The notes under the pieces were generated by a model. That model was given only the letters and a program-made list of their open reading frames with translations, had not been told where the DNA came from and made no database searches. The position numbers and the translations under genes are program-made. From positions 20,594,673-20,658,672 of the forward strand of contig CM033115.1 in the NCBI GenBank assembly GCA_019321725.1: a DNA stretch of 64,000 bases, written 5' to 3'. Origin of the DNA: Paulownia fortunei (taxonomy: Eukaryota; Streptophyta; Magnoliopsida; Lamiales; Paulowniaceae). Of this stretch, positions 24,701 through 37,621 are shown in pieces. Each line of letters opens with the position of its first letter. The stretch's first letter is position 1.

Positions 24701-27700
24701 AAAGTGCTGCTCAGTCAATTAAAAGAACAAGCCAGAAATTTGATGCTCTCAAAAAAGCAGAAGGCATCCAGTCCAGATATATCTCAGATACCTTGGATTG
24801 TAGAAGATCGTAAATGGACTTCTATTAGCAGCAGCATGAGCAGCAGCAGCAAGGATTCCTATGTGCATGCTATCAGCAGACAGAACTGAAGATGGCAAAG
24901 TTGTTTGCTGACGGTTAACACGCCTCACTCCCAGCAATAATTGTGACTTCTCATCTCTATATTTTAAATATTATAGAAAATTTGATTAATGCACTCTTTC
25001 TATAAGTATAAGCATTCTCATCAAGAAAGTTACATTTAAACTTGTTTGTGAACAGAAACACAATCGATTTGGAGTAAAACAAAAACCTATGATTGAGACT
25101 GGAAAAGATGGTTAGACGTGATAATTTGCTACTTTTACACAGGCATATACGTTTGGTGAGAACCATGCCAAATAATTGTGCATAAAGAGCATATTTTGTT
25201 AAAAAAATTAATACTATGCTGATGGAGGTTAGGCAGCATCGTGCATAAATGTTTCGTACATACCCTGAAAAAAAAATTGCTAAATGTATGTCCATTGCAA
25301 GAGAACTTTCTTAAAAAAGAATTGCTAAATGTATGTGCATTGCAAGAGAACTTTCTTAAAAAAGAATTGCTAAATGTATGTGCATTGCAAGAGAACTTTC
25401 TTACATCTTGAGCATTTACTAACAGTCACTCATGCTAATTCAAACAAGGAATAGAGGACAATCTTCATACTAACAAATCATTCTGATTCACGACAGAAAT
25501 ATCAGCGTAGACAGGTGCAGGATAGTCAAACATAGTGTTTACAAAACTACCTGATAAACAGAACTGCATCACCTGCTCTAAGCCGCTTTGCACCAACAAA
25601 CATACTCCAACCAGTTGTCAGAAGGTGCCGCTTCGGCTGCCCTAAATAAGAAGAGGAAATACGAACAGCAAGGTAAGATTTGAAAAAAGCATAAAAAAAA
25701 AAACAAAACACAAAAGAATTGTAGAATTATTCTTGGCTGAAAGTTGGGTCATAGTAGTTCTTTTGGCAGAAGTAATTTTAAAAGGCCAAGCCTTAAGTAA
25801 AACTTCAACTCGGACAGGGGAATTACGATAGAAAAACTCAAGTAAATGAATAGAATAGAAATACGACAGCATGCTTACCCCGGTATATATGTCGAAAAGT
25901 CCAGGTATTATCATGCAAATCTCGGACAACAAGTTCTTGAGTTGGAGGTTGCATTGAGTAATCCTGATATAGGTATGAAAAGAATTGAATTCATGTACTA
26001 AGGGAATAACACACAACAACAATAATATACCAATAACTAACAATGAAATATCATTCAGAGATAGAGAGAGAGTCAAGTAGAACATCAACTAAACCATAAC
26101 CATACTAGTTGTGGAAAGAGTTTTTCTGCAGCCCTTCGAGGAACTGAGAATCCACCGTGCGTGCTTGTATCACTGGCCGTCAAAGTTTTGCAGAAGAACT
26201 CAGTTGGATGTCTACTAGGCTTTTGTCCAAAGTCGGGTATAGGAAAAACATCTTTTTCCTGAACCAGAAACATAACATCACAGTGACGAAAGGCATTCCA
26301 TAGGGAAATGCTAGTTAAATTCTTTTTTCTGCATACTATTGTTCAAATTATATCAAGTGGTAATATGATTTGTCAAAAGTAATTTACACTGGCCAGACTT
26401 ACAGAATTCACAGACTGCAGGCTCATCTGGGCATAGATTTCATCTGTTTCTTTGTCTGCCTATTGATAAGAAGACAGTTAAGAAAATGTAAATATTCCAG
26501 CATGACATGGTCTGCTTATATCAAATGAAATCCATTTTTAAGCTTTATTTTTTTAAAAAATATATATATATAGTAAAGACATACATGGAGTGTAACATTG
26601 TGAACTTGGCACAACAACTGAGGGGGGAGATTTGGATAGTTGGGTATATGTGTTGTTGCTGTTCTATTGGTGGAAACTGCAACCTGTTGCAGAGAAATGA
26701 GAAGCACATTAGTTCATGCAACATCCATCTGGTGTAACATGGCAAGACAAATATTGCACCATGTCTCAATGAAATTTAAACTGATTTACATAAAACCTTT
26801 ACAATATATTTTCACGGATCTGTTTTTGAAATAGCTTTACTGGAATCTTTGGTTTGATTATGATTCTTCCAGATGACAAAAGCAAAAAATATGTTAAACA
26901 GCATATGTGATGCACAATATTAGAATCAGGGTAAAATCATATAGGGTTATTGGATTCATTTAAACAGGAAAAGGTAACTAAAAACTTCAATTTCTCATTC
27001 ATAAATAACGTGGAGACTCTTTTCCCCATAAACACACTTTTGGGCAGTGTTTTAATTTCCAGAAACAGAAAAAGCCTTCAAGAATTAGTGTTGAACTAGT
27101 GTATTTTTTCAGGAGAAACACTCAAGGCCAAATTCTGCAGAATCCCAAACAGTGGGTCAGGACTTGGCACATTAATTTGAATGGAGAAACATTGTTGGTA
27201 GCTATCTCAATAATCTGCTCTTACTGATACTTGTAACTATTCCAATTTCACCCCATTTTAGTCAGAAAGAGCCCTTACAGCTCCCTTTGTTAATTAAGTA
27301 CACAAATGATGAGTGTTTGAGGGCGGTGGTTGACGACTCCAGTGATCAGTTTTGTAGCCAGCTGGCATACATAAAGCTAGCTTAGAATAAAAGAATTCCA
27401 TAGATGACAGAAAAACTGGAGAAAATATGAAATGAGTACACAATCAGCTAAAAAAGTTTTTATTGGCATGAAATCAATGTCATAGATCTAGTTCAGTTAT
27501 TTTATCAATAAGGAAGCAAGAAGAAAATAATATGATCATCTGCCACTTTACTTCCTCCCGAATTTGACTCACTGAGTTCCACTTTCTATAAGATGAATAT
27601 ATCTACCAGCTTTGGTAAATGAAGAAACAAACCTGTTCGCTATGCCCTTGTGGAAAATAGTACACAAGGCTTCCAATCTGAGGCAAGGTGACCAGTGGAC

Positions 27701-28076
27701 CAGCACAGGCATGCCACAACTCAGAATTTATTGGTTTCTTTACCCCTACCATATACCAGGTCAAGAATAAGGTTTTCAGTTCCCGAAAGGTAAAGATATC
27801 AGAAGAAATTGAAAAATCATAATTCTTTCAATCTATTGCAAGTGTTTTGCCCATTGAATTGCCTCAAGTTTTCACCAAAACTTATATCCACATAGCTTGC
27901 TTACCCTTGCTCAACAACTAATTTATACACATAACATAGATCATCACTAAGAAAACAGAGAAGGTTAACTGACCAGTGTGATCCGGCATTTCTTTCAACA
28001 ATTTCATCCCTTCAACTAGATTATGTGCCCCACTGACCAAACCTCCTGGTTTCAGCTTTTCTTCAACAAAATCCAT
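21728..28076 (-). CDS. ARF5: Auxin response factor 5 (MONOPTEROS orthologue)
   Basis: Fourteen exons in coding order: 28076-27974, 27745-27633, 26683-26585, 26459-26403, 26258-26106, 25963-25879, 25641-25551, 24956-24792, 24618-24496, 24380-24305, 24149-24014, 23939-22648, 22269-22082 and 21884-21728. All phases agree and no stop interrupts, giving 945 residues (about 902 in Arabidopsis). ATG 28076 is preceded in frame by TAG. The B3 DNA-binding domain (about 144-246) contains [21 protein letters not shown] and RHLLTTGWS. The ARF/dimerisation region (about 258-400) includes [20 protein letters not shown]. The Q/S/N-rich middle marks an activator ARF. A block diagnostic of MP ([36 protein letters not shown]) precedes the PB1 domain (about 832-925), with its conserved Lys in [10 protein letters not shown] and the acidic [14 protein letters not shown] motif. 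It activates auxin genes in embryo and vascular patterning and is repressed by Aux/IAA through PB1. Confidence 0.95.
25276..25403. repeat. Three tandem copies of a 45-bp unit in an ARF5 intron
   Basis: Units start at 25276, 25321 and 25366, the last slightly shortened. Copies 2 and 3 look identical over the shared part, and copy 1 differs by a C/G change. They lie in the intron 24957-25550, between exons encoding the end of the B3 domain. Confidence 0.88.
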
Positions 28077-28097
28077 GTATATGATCCCTTCCTTTCT

Positions 28098-28308
28098 CTA
28101 CTTCAATCCCACAATCCCTCCAAAAGACTCCATGTTTTGCATCAACCAGTTAATCCAACAATGTTTCAAAAAGATTGAATCTTTCCATCCAAGAACAGCA
28201 ACACGCATTTCTTCATTACTAGGAGAAAAGGCATTAACTAATAACCTAGTTCAAGAAAAATATACATATTTTTCACCAGTAGAAGAGGCACCTTAAAGAA
28301 TCACTCAT
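28098..28308 (-). promoter_or_regulatory. Cluster of four upstream ORFs in the presumed ARF5 leader
   Basis: Reading toward the ARF5 start codon, the minus strand has ATG-to-stop frames at 28308-28273 (11 codons), 28267-28238 (9), 28234-28166 (22) and 28208-28098 (36, ending 21 nt before the main ATG). The last has further in-frame ATGs, the last of them at 28133. ARF mRNAs including MP are known to carry uORFs that reduce translation and need TOR/eIF3h and RPL24 for reinitiation. It is inferred that the leader reaches this far and is not spliced. Confidence 0.6.
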
Positions 28309-30599
28309 CAGTTTTCTTGGAGGGACAGAAGAATAAAGCCAAGACAAATATTCAGAGAATCTAGTAGTATGAGAGGAACCAATCAAAGAGAGCATGCACT
28401 AAAAATCCAAAACCAAGGAACAAAACATACACTGCAAAAAGTAACTGAAAAATCTAAGTGGGGCTTCCTCGTCTCCTCACCCTATCAGCAACAACCCATC
28501 AACAGCTAAAAGGGAAAAGTAAAAAACACACAGACACACACACAACATGATTTAGAGGGGTCAATTTTTTTCCATCAAAGCACGCGGACCAAAGCATGAG
28601 TGGTTGGATTATCAAGTGTTTCTTCCCTTTTCCCCCTCTTTTCTCTTGATATTCTTCTCAAAAGAAATTGACCTTTCAATGGAAAGAATGGCGTTTGAGA
28701 TAGCAAAAGCCTTCACCTTTGTCTCTCTCAATCAACATAACACCAAAAGCTTCAAAAAAAAAATTCCCTTTTCTTTTCTCTCTCTTGTTTTTCCTCTTCC
28801 TTTACATTATTCTTTCACTGTTCTTGAGTTTTTGCTATATATCTAATTTCCTTATTGAAGGGATCGTCTCAAAACTGGCAAGGAGTGTGCATGCTCTTAA
28901 CCTGCGCACAAAACTTGCTGAAAATAGTTGATTCTGTTGTAGCTTTAGGCTGAGAAATTTGTGAGCTGAATAAATTAAAAACAGAAATTTGCAAAAGCAG
29001 AGCAATACTATTCCCACACAAAATCTTACTCATCGGATATGGACAACCTTTGCTTGCACACATAAACTACTCCAATATACTACAAGAATACAAGAATGTA
29101 TGTACCATTTTATAGTATTTATGTTTCTGTCACTTGGCCAAACAAATTGAAAGAATTTAAATATGCCTTCTTTTTTAAATAAATTCTGATAAAATGTGCT
29201 TAATGCTACATCATGTGCACCTAGAGTGGTTGGTAGTCCTGAAGGTGGCCTAGTAAAATACAGGCCTAGTTTCCGAAGTTTGGAATATTAGTAGAGAAGG
29301 AAGTTTCACTGTTCATTCGGAGAATATACAAATAAAAGGAAAAAACCTATTGTAATAAAGTTGGAAACAAGACTTTTTTCAATTAGTTAACTTAGTGTTA
29401 ATATTTTATATATCATAGTTTGTTTAATAAATCTATCCACATCGTAATCTAGGATAGCAATATGCTATACGAACCCCTATTCACTTCAATAATAGAGGAA
29501 AGTAGGGTGAAAAATATGTTCACTTGATTAGTAATTTGTCATTCTAGCAGTGTTACAAAAATCAAAATTTTCTCTTTTGTTTTCTTTTTTTTTTCAGTAT
29601 CAAGAAAATGGAGGGAGAGGGGGTTGGCCTTTTTAATAGTTTGTTGTCAAAATTAAAAAAAAAAATAGAATATCATAAAAATTAAATATTTATATTTTTT
29701 TATGTAGATCATTGTCAATGCTTTCATTTGGTATTTTAATCATGAAGATGGTCATACTTTCTCACTTAATTTTTTTTTCAAAAAAATAGAAAGTCATGCT
29801 TTCAATTTTTTTTTTAAATAAAAGACAATTTTTTCTATTTCAATTGTGAACGCTTTCTAATTTGTTGTTCTATTTTTTTTTCTCTAAAATAATAAAATTT
29901 GATAGTGATGTTTTGTTTAAAATATATTAAATAATATTTATGAAATTGAGATATCAATTAATAATTCTTATAAGTACTGAAATGCAAACTAAAATTTGCT
30001 CAACTCGATAAAATATTGAAATCAACTCTCCACCATCACCACACTCTCTGGCCATTTTCATGAATACATCGCAAGATATCGAACTTCGGACTTATTGGAG
30101 CAAATCTTAGATAACTTAGTTTAATCGATGTGAATTCAATGACAATATTTGTGTTCGCTATTCCATATATAACATTAACTTACAAAATAATATATCTATT
30201 TATAATATTATTGTTCAATTTAGATGAATAAATTTCATTATTTCAACCTTGTATTTATTAGTATTAAATAATATTTTTATAGTCAACTGTATACTATTGC
30301 TTCAATATCAATTAGTATCTCAATTCTTAATATTAAATTTTATATTTAAAAAAATATCATTATTGATTTTTCAAAAACTTAAAAAGATCAAATCAGAAAG
30401 CATTAAAAACTTGAAAATCATAAGAAAAAAACAAATTGAACGCATAAAAAAAATTGAAAGCAAGAAGAGTGCTTTCTGTCTTGATCTAAATATATATATA
30501 CACACACACACACATAAAGAAAAGAGAGAGATGTGATCAACGTTTGTCGTATAAAAAAAAAAAAGGAGTAGAGATTTGATTTTCGTGGTAATTTTTTTT
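28309..30599 (-). promoter_or_regulatory. Distal leader and proximal promoter of ARF5
   Basis: No coding sequence is supportable. The canonical auxin-response element TGTCTC occurs at 28720-28725, about 650 bp upstream of the ARF5 ATG; ARF5 autoregulation is known in Arabidopsis. A short CA-rich tract lies near 28526-28545. From about 29560 on, the DNA is very AT-rich with A/T homopolymers. A CA microsatellite lies near 30499-30513. Confidence 0.45.
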
Positions 30600-30960
30600 A
30601 AATAAAAAGGTCGAGAGGATCAGATAAAGACAAGAGATGGAGGCGTATTTTAGCACGTGGATTACGAGGTATTTGCAAGAAAGGTCTTTTTCTTCTCATG
30701 TTTGGGCGAGTCAAGACTAGACTTTTTTTTTGTATTATTTTGGGACAATTTTTAAATCCAAAATGGGATTTTTCTCTCTCGTTTTTCTCGGGCTTTGTTG
30801 ACAATTCTTCTCTGAGCTTTCGCGTCAGAATTATATTTTTTGACCGTTCGGCATGCGTACGGTTCACGACAAATTAATGATACGGCGCACGTTAGAAGAT
30901 CCTCGAACCACGTGGTGCTGCCGTGTGCACTTTTATTAAATGGGCGTCCTGAGAACTATT
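30600..30960. promoter_or_regulatory. GC-richer island with two perfect G-boxes
   Basis: CACGTG occurs at 30654-30659 and again at 30909-30914, the second within the ten-base palindrome ACCACGTGGT. The block is clearly less AT-rich than its flanks. It lies 2.5-2.9 kb upstream of ARF5, so it may be a distal enhancer or the remains of another unit. An 89-codon minus-strand frame here looks like chance. Confidence 0.4.
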
Positions 30961-33650
30961 GTCTACCATTTTAGTAATTCAATTTCTTCTTGTTTGGGAC
31001 ATTATGAATTCGGAATTCCATCTCAACTACCGTTTGGCAGAATTCAAAATAATGCGATAAATGTCATAATATTAGCTCCAATAAAAGTCATCAATTACAA
31101 AAATTAATGTTATTGTACCCAAAAAAATAATATATATATATATTGTAATTATTATATAATTAGTTGGATCTAATTAAATACGGATATAATTTTTTAAAAA
31201 GAAATATACTTATATTTTGAAAATATGAGTTGACTGACAACATATCAAATACAATTATATTTACTCATTTTCATTTAAAATGTGAACAATTCCACGATAA
31301 TTGTAGATTCATTCATACTATATTATGATCAATTGTTATTTGTTATTATTGAAATTTCCTTTAAGTTGCGAGCACAAAATTTAATTATTTTTTGCGCCGA
31401 CAACCCAACAATTTAAGTTTTCAGGGGTTCGTTATCATAATTTTAGTATAGAACTCATACAAATAAAGAAAACAAATATGAAAAAATAAGCAAAATAAAC
31501 TCGCAAGTCAAATATATAATTGACAAATATCAATTAAAATGGACACGATGAGGGTGGCAAGAAGTATATATTATCGTACTTTGATTAATACTAAAATCTC
31601 TAGGGTGGCTTATTATACTTAACACTATGTTTGAAGCATGTTAAACTTATAGAATGTACCATACCACTTATTGAAATACACTTTAAGTCTAAATAATATG
31701 ATGCAAGAATTGTAGGAGTATAAATTCATTAATGCATTTTAGTTTAAACACCAAATCGAGGGCCAAGATTAATTGTATTCAAATCCCAGTGGTTGGATGT
31801 ACATTGGGTATAAAAGCTAGAGTACTAATATGAATTATACTGTCTCAATTATGAGTGATGTTATTGTAAGGCGACCTGTTTGACAATTCTTAAAGTAACC
31901 TCCTAAATTATTGGTTATAATTCAAACTTGAATGACTGAATGTACTCTTCCCCTTTGTTTAAAAAAAAAAAAATAGAAAAAAAAAGAAAAAAAAGGAAGA
32001 GGAGGAGAATAAACAAAAATTCACTACAAGAAAAAAAATCAAAATTTTAACTCACAATATCAAAAGTATTAATATTAGTTATTATAAATATTAAACGACT
32101 ATTTTTGTTTCTTGATGCAATATAATGATTTATGCAATTTTAATAGTAACAAAAATTATGTATACGCTTTAAATATGAATAATTAATAACATATGTATAT
32201 TACAATTAGATGACAACAAAATTTATTAATAATTATAATTTAATATATTTATTTTTCATTATGTATGTATTTTAATTTGTGCTTAATAGACGGGACATGC
32301 AATTAACCATACGACAAATAAAATATATTAATATTTTGGTCAAAAAATAAAAAAGAAAGAAAAAGCAAAAGCTCCCGACAAATAAGTAAGAGTCGTGTGT
32401 TCGTCTAAACCGTTTCACATGGATGACCTTGCCATATTGTGAAATTCATGGGATGGTGTATTAGTCTAACTTACGATTTTTTGAAATTCTCTATCTTTTT
32501 TCCTTTTACTTTGGAAAATAAGTAACATAAAGGGAATCTAAATGACCATTTTCTAAGATTTTTCACAAGTGGAGTAAATAATGGGCCAATAATTTTAGAC
32601 TCGTAGTAGTCAAATATGACAAAATACAAAGCGTGGAAACGAAAGAATGAGTTCTTGTCATAACGAGCAAAAGCAATAAAATTTGGGCAAATATACAATT
32701 CCCTTCACATTTTCTATTTTTGTTCCCCTAAATTAAAATGGCAAAAAAAAGGGAATGATAGTGGAATTCTATCTAAAATGGAGAAAACGTGCATCACCAA
32801 CCAAAATTGATGTCTTCTTTCTATTTTCCTTGTCATAATTGAGGCCGAGATATTTACCACAAAGATAGAGAAAAATTCGTTTTAGCCCCTACTCATTTTT
32901 CTGACCTTTGTCTACATGTTAAAATAGTGAAGAAAGAAAATGAACAAATTTTGACTAAAAATTGATATTGCAATTATTTATTTTTCGAAGAAAATAGGGA
33001 TTGACAGTGAAGGGAGACAAGCTAATTAAAACTATTTATTAAAATCTTATCAAATTCAATTTTGGCAAAGAAAATTGATTATATAACAAGTATAATTGTT
33101 TGATTACTTTTTATTGGTGCGGACAAATCTACTTGTCAACTTTAAAATTAAATTCAGTAGCTTTATAGTTTGATGGGCTTGGGAGTGTTTTAACCTATTT
33201 GCCCCTCTAAAATAGCCAAAATGCCTAAACACTCCTTTTTTCCTTATCCTTGGATCCTGATATACTCGAGCTTCCTGTCAGTCAAACACAAAATGAGGAC
33301 CGATGATTTTAGGATTAGACATGACCAAAGAACTATCAAATTATGATATTTATATTTAGTTATGCTATATTCATATGATGATTCATCATAAATATTTTAA
33401 TATTAAATTGTTATATTTACTCATATTGAACTCAGTACAAATTGATTTAAGTATGAAGAATTTTAAGTGATGATTATTTAATAAAATGTGTTTTAAAATT
33501 TTAGGTTGTGAGCTCAAAATACCTTCAAATTGGGATCATTCATGTTCAGAACAAGTATAAATACCAAATAGTAGATTTGAATTCAATTAAATTTAGATTG
33601 AAATAATTTCTTTTATGTCAAATTGCAAAGAAAAAGAAGAAGATACGGAG
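30961..33650. other. AT-rich intergenic DNA between ARF5 and RPA43
   Basis: No exon or RNA gene is supportable. A possible degenerate retroposon 3' end lies near 31770-32000: a TTCAAATCCC-like box, then unique sequence, then an A-rich tail from about 31961. Confidence 0.4.
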
Positions 33651-34255
33651 TTAATTGAATACACTGGGTAGAATGTGACACCGATGTAACCTATGGTAGG
33701 GAATGTGACATTCCTCGTTGATCAGAACCTGACGACACTGAAAGCTGTTGTTAAGCTGCACCAAATCCTCTCCTGTTGCGCTGCTCCAATTCTCTTTACA
33801 ATTTGTAACTTTTAACCCATAATTGACCTTGTCCAAAAACGAAATTACTACCTTGCCACACCTTAAAAGCAGTTTCACTGCTTGCACCGCAGGGATGCCT
33901 TTTACATCCATCTGTGGGGTCCACGTTTCATCGCGCGTGCATGCACGGGGATCAGCAGCTTGATCTGACGGTCGTGAGGCGACTCTGATGGTTGGAGCTT
34001 CACGGCGGGCCAGTCACTCTAGCACAGTTGCCGAGGATGTTGGGACTCGAACTCGCCGCAATCCCAGTTTGGACTTTGGAGTATTCCCCTCTCAACTCGG
34101 TACGCTCGGTTCTCTTTCGCTTGCTAATTTCCAACATCGTTGACCACGTTCCACGTGTCAAACATGCAATGGCTGGTATTCGATCCAATGCTTTTGGAGT
34201 TTATGGTAATCTAACTCGCAAGTGCTATCCCTCGGATTTCATCAACGCTATCTAA
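33651..34255. other. GC-rich island of unknown nature with RY and G-box motifs
   Basis: About 600 bp with markedly higher GC than the surroundings. It contains two uninterrupted frames, 33911-33651 (-; 86 codons) and 33992-34255 (+; 87 codons). Neither matches a family that I recognise. Regulatory-type words occur: the palindrome GTGCATGCAC (RY core CATGCA) at 33937-33946 and CACGTG at 34152-34157. It could be a conserved enhancer, a captured gene fragment or a small unknown gene. Confidence 0.35.
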
Positions 34256-37200
34256 GTTTGAAGTTGTAATATTTTTTTTAGCTCATCTTTTAGGATTTTG
34301 ATTTATAAAAATGATAACATGTTCGCACCTCACACACTGTGAGTGCTGCTTCAGTTTAAATTATTTTCCGACTTAATATAAAAAAAAAATTAATCTAATA
34401 AATTGTTTGATTAAGTTGCAAAATATATCAAATAAAGCTAATTATTTTTAGACACTGATTATTTTTAAATTTAAATATACACAAACATGCTAGAATAACA
34501 AAATACAAAGTGTATGCAACTTGGGAACCTCATTTTGGTAAACCGTGTTTGAGAGTTTTTACATGAGTGTCCGCTTTTTGCTTAGTAAATATCATTTACA
34601 CCAAAGTATTTTTTTTAATAAATTAATAATGCGTCAGCCTTTTAAATTGACCCATACGAACGTCATTTTTCAGATTTATATTCAATATATTTATAAAATT
34701 GATTAATCTTAAATTGCTTATGTAGTGGTTGAGTTTTTCTATAGTCATACTCAGAAAATTAATTGAAACCAATCATGAATTACATACATTAAAAGATACA
34801 ACTGCACCCCCCCAACCACCCCTCTCCCCACAAAAAAAAAATAAATCACTTTATATTATATAAGAATTAATTGTACATTTGTATTCTACAATTAGATTGT
34901 CATAATTAATTGGTATAGAAAATGCTCAGAAGCATTTTAAAGCAACCCTCCATCTATTTTAATTTTTAGTTAAATTTTAAAAGAAGCATAAATAGAAGTT
35001 CACATCTAAAAACACTAAAATAATTTTTACAACTAGAAATTAAAAAGTACTTTCAAGAAGCTGGTGCAAATACTCCCTAAATTTTCTGCTACGTTAGGAC
35101 AAAATTATATATTTCCTATTAATACTAGGTTTCAGGAAAAAAAAAAAAAAAAAAAAAGAATATACCTACAGTGTCACGCAAAGAGTGAGTGGGTACAAAA
35201 TATTTTTTGGCGCAACGGTCCACCATCCCACATATCATTATGGCATTACCATCATGATATATAAAAGCTAGAAATAATAAATCAAAACTTACTTTGCAAA
35301 ATTACAATTCCCCATTAATTAAGGCTCTTAATTTGAGGTTATTTATTTTCTTCCTTTACAAAAGAAAAAGGTTGACTAATTAAACACATAGCTGCAGAGT
35401 CACATCAGCAAAATCTCAGGCCATCAATAATATGGGACAAAGCAAATATTATCATGGGCTTGGTCAAAAATAATCAACTAATGATGTTTATGGTTGAAAA
35501 ACAATATCCTAAATCTCATCATTATAGGCTAGTACTCTTGTTGTCCAAATTAGAGTATAATAATTCTTAATTATTGCAAAAATAAGAATTAAAATTAAGT
35601 AAAGCAGTAGTAACCACACAGCAGCAATTATTAATATGGTAATTTATTAGTAAGATTTCAATCAAAGCAATCAAAGAAATGCAGCATGTTTTGACCCCCA
35701 TTGACTGTGGCAAACAAAATTAAAGGCTATTCTATGGCATCATGGTGTGTTCGCTTTTGGTTTTCACTTTAATGGTTGGTTGAGATGTCCGACCTTAAAG
35801 TTGGATTTAGATAAAATAATTTGGATTTCATCGAAAAAAAATTAAATAATTTTATATAAAATAAATTTAAAATTTAAATTTAAAATATAGGTTAAAATAG
35901 GAGTTCAAAAATTTAAAATCAATTGTATCATGTGACTATTCAAATAAATTTAATAAATTTATTATTATGAATTTAAAATTTTTAATTTTAAATATATCAA
36001 TTCAAATGTAGTTTGAAGGAAACTTAAACTAATAAAATTGACAATTGTATTATGCACAAACATTTAATAATGACTGTTTTGTGGTAATGGTTCAGTAGAT
36101 TGTGATATCAATTAATTTATTAATTTTTTTTTGGACAGTCGAATTATGATTATAATAATCATAAAATGTTGAGGCGTTGTTCTTTTGACATTGTACTAAT
36201 CTTTTTTGGCAATAATGATAATCACACACTACAATTTGTCCGAAAAAATTGATCAAAAATCACCAGTTTTTAAATTTACCGTTGAAGTTGAGGGAATTTT
36301 CCAACGCAAAATAAATGACTACAAAGTGTATATCATTTCCATAGTGAGTTTTAGAATCAACTTTGAGGAACAATCAAATGATTAAGATTATCATTGTCAT
36401 TACACCCATAATAATAAGATTTCATTGGGGTGGAAAAAAAGAAAAACCAAAATAGCCACATAATGGGAAAAGGGGAAAAAAAACACAAAAAAGTACAGAG
36501 AAAGTGGGGGCAAGCATGATATTGAAAGTGAAAGAAGCAAAATTAGGCGTGGCGAAAGAGGGGAACAGAAGAACAGAGTACAGTGTAGGGACGTAAGGAG
36601 ACATATTCTTGTGTGTAAGAGACTCACATTTTGTCTATTAGTTGTGGGCCGAATTTGAAGGCTACTTTAAAGGCTTTTTGGATTGAAAAACAAGTGAAAA
36701 AGGGCATTCTCTTTTGAGTTTTCCCACTCTGAAAATTGACTACAATATATATATATATATATATATATATTTTGGGAAATTCTAGTTTCTTACTTAAATC
36801 AATCGCATAATAAAAAAATTATAATTATTATAATAATTAGTATATATATTCTATTTAGAGTTATTAAATAAAAGATAAATTTATATTTTTTATGTGATTT
36901 ATTGGGCCTGATCGCGCTTTTGACAACAACTTTTTCTTGATTCCCATCTTGCTTTTTGCACTGACAAATGGTACATGAGGATGGATAAGAAGTTGGATCA
37001 AATTGCATTATCTGTTCTCAATAATTTATTTAGAAACAATTGTATTTCACTTTAAATGTCAGTGGATCTTATTTTGTGCCCAAGCAATTTATAAAGTATA
37101 TAGGCTGAAAAATTTATATGAAAACTTTAGCCAGTGAATTTGAGATTGCCAAGTTTGTTCCAAATGACTTTTTTTTTTATTATTATTATTTTGTATTTAA

Positions 37201-37621
37201 TGATAAGCCATTCGAGTGTTTGTGATTAATGATTTTATTTTGTATCAATTTATTATGATATTTGTATTAAATATATAGATACTAACAATTTGGTGTATAC
37301 CACCGCTGGTCAGCTAATGGATTTGGCGATCCCCACCAATCACCAAAATAGAAAAATTTATTGGTACTCACGTTTTTAAGATATTTCATTTGGATCCCTT
37401 TTTGTGCTGAAAATTTTATATTAAAACCCAAAAAGGGCAAAGGAGATTATGTTCTTCTCCATTTATTTGTCCATTTTATTTTTATTCATCTTATTTTAAA
37501 AGCATAAAAAAGAATTCAAACCTTCAACTGGACCTGAATTTCTCCTGTTTTGAAGCCCAACATCCGACCCAAATTCTCAACATAACAAATAAAGACCCAT
37601 GAAATTTGTCGATTATTTCTT
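34256..37621. other. AT-rich intergenic DNA
   Basis: No supportable gene. It contains a long A tract at about 35139-35157, low-complexity TTTAAATTT-type sequence at about 35820-36010 that resembles MITE debris, and an AT microsatellite at 36745-36771. Confidence 0.45.
36745..36771. repeat. AT dinucleotide microsatellite
   Basis: About thirteen uninterrupted AT units. Confidence 0.9.

Noticed and set aside
25276..25403. CRISPR-like evenly spaced repeat
   Set aside because: Only three head-to-tail copies without spacers, inside a plant intron; a minisatellite.
30598..30867. 89-codon minus-strand frame in the G-box island
   Set aside because: Low-complexity basic composition, no domain, no splice partners.
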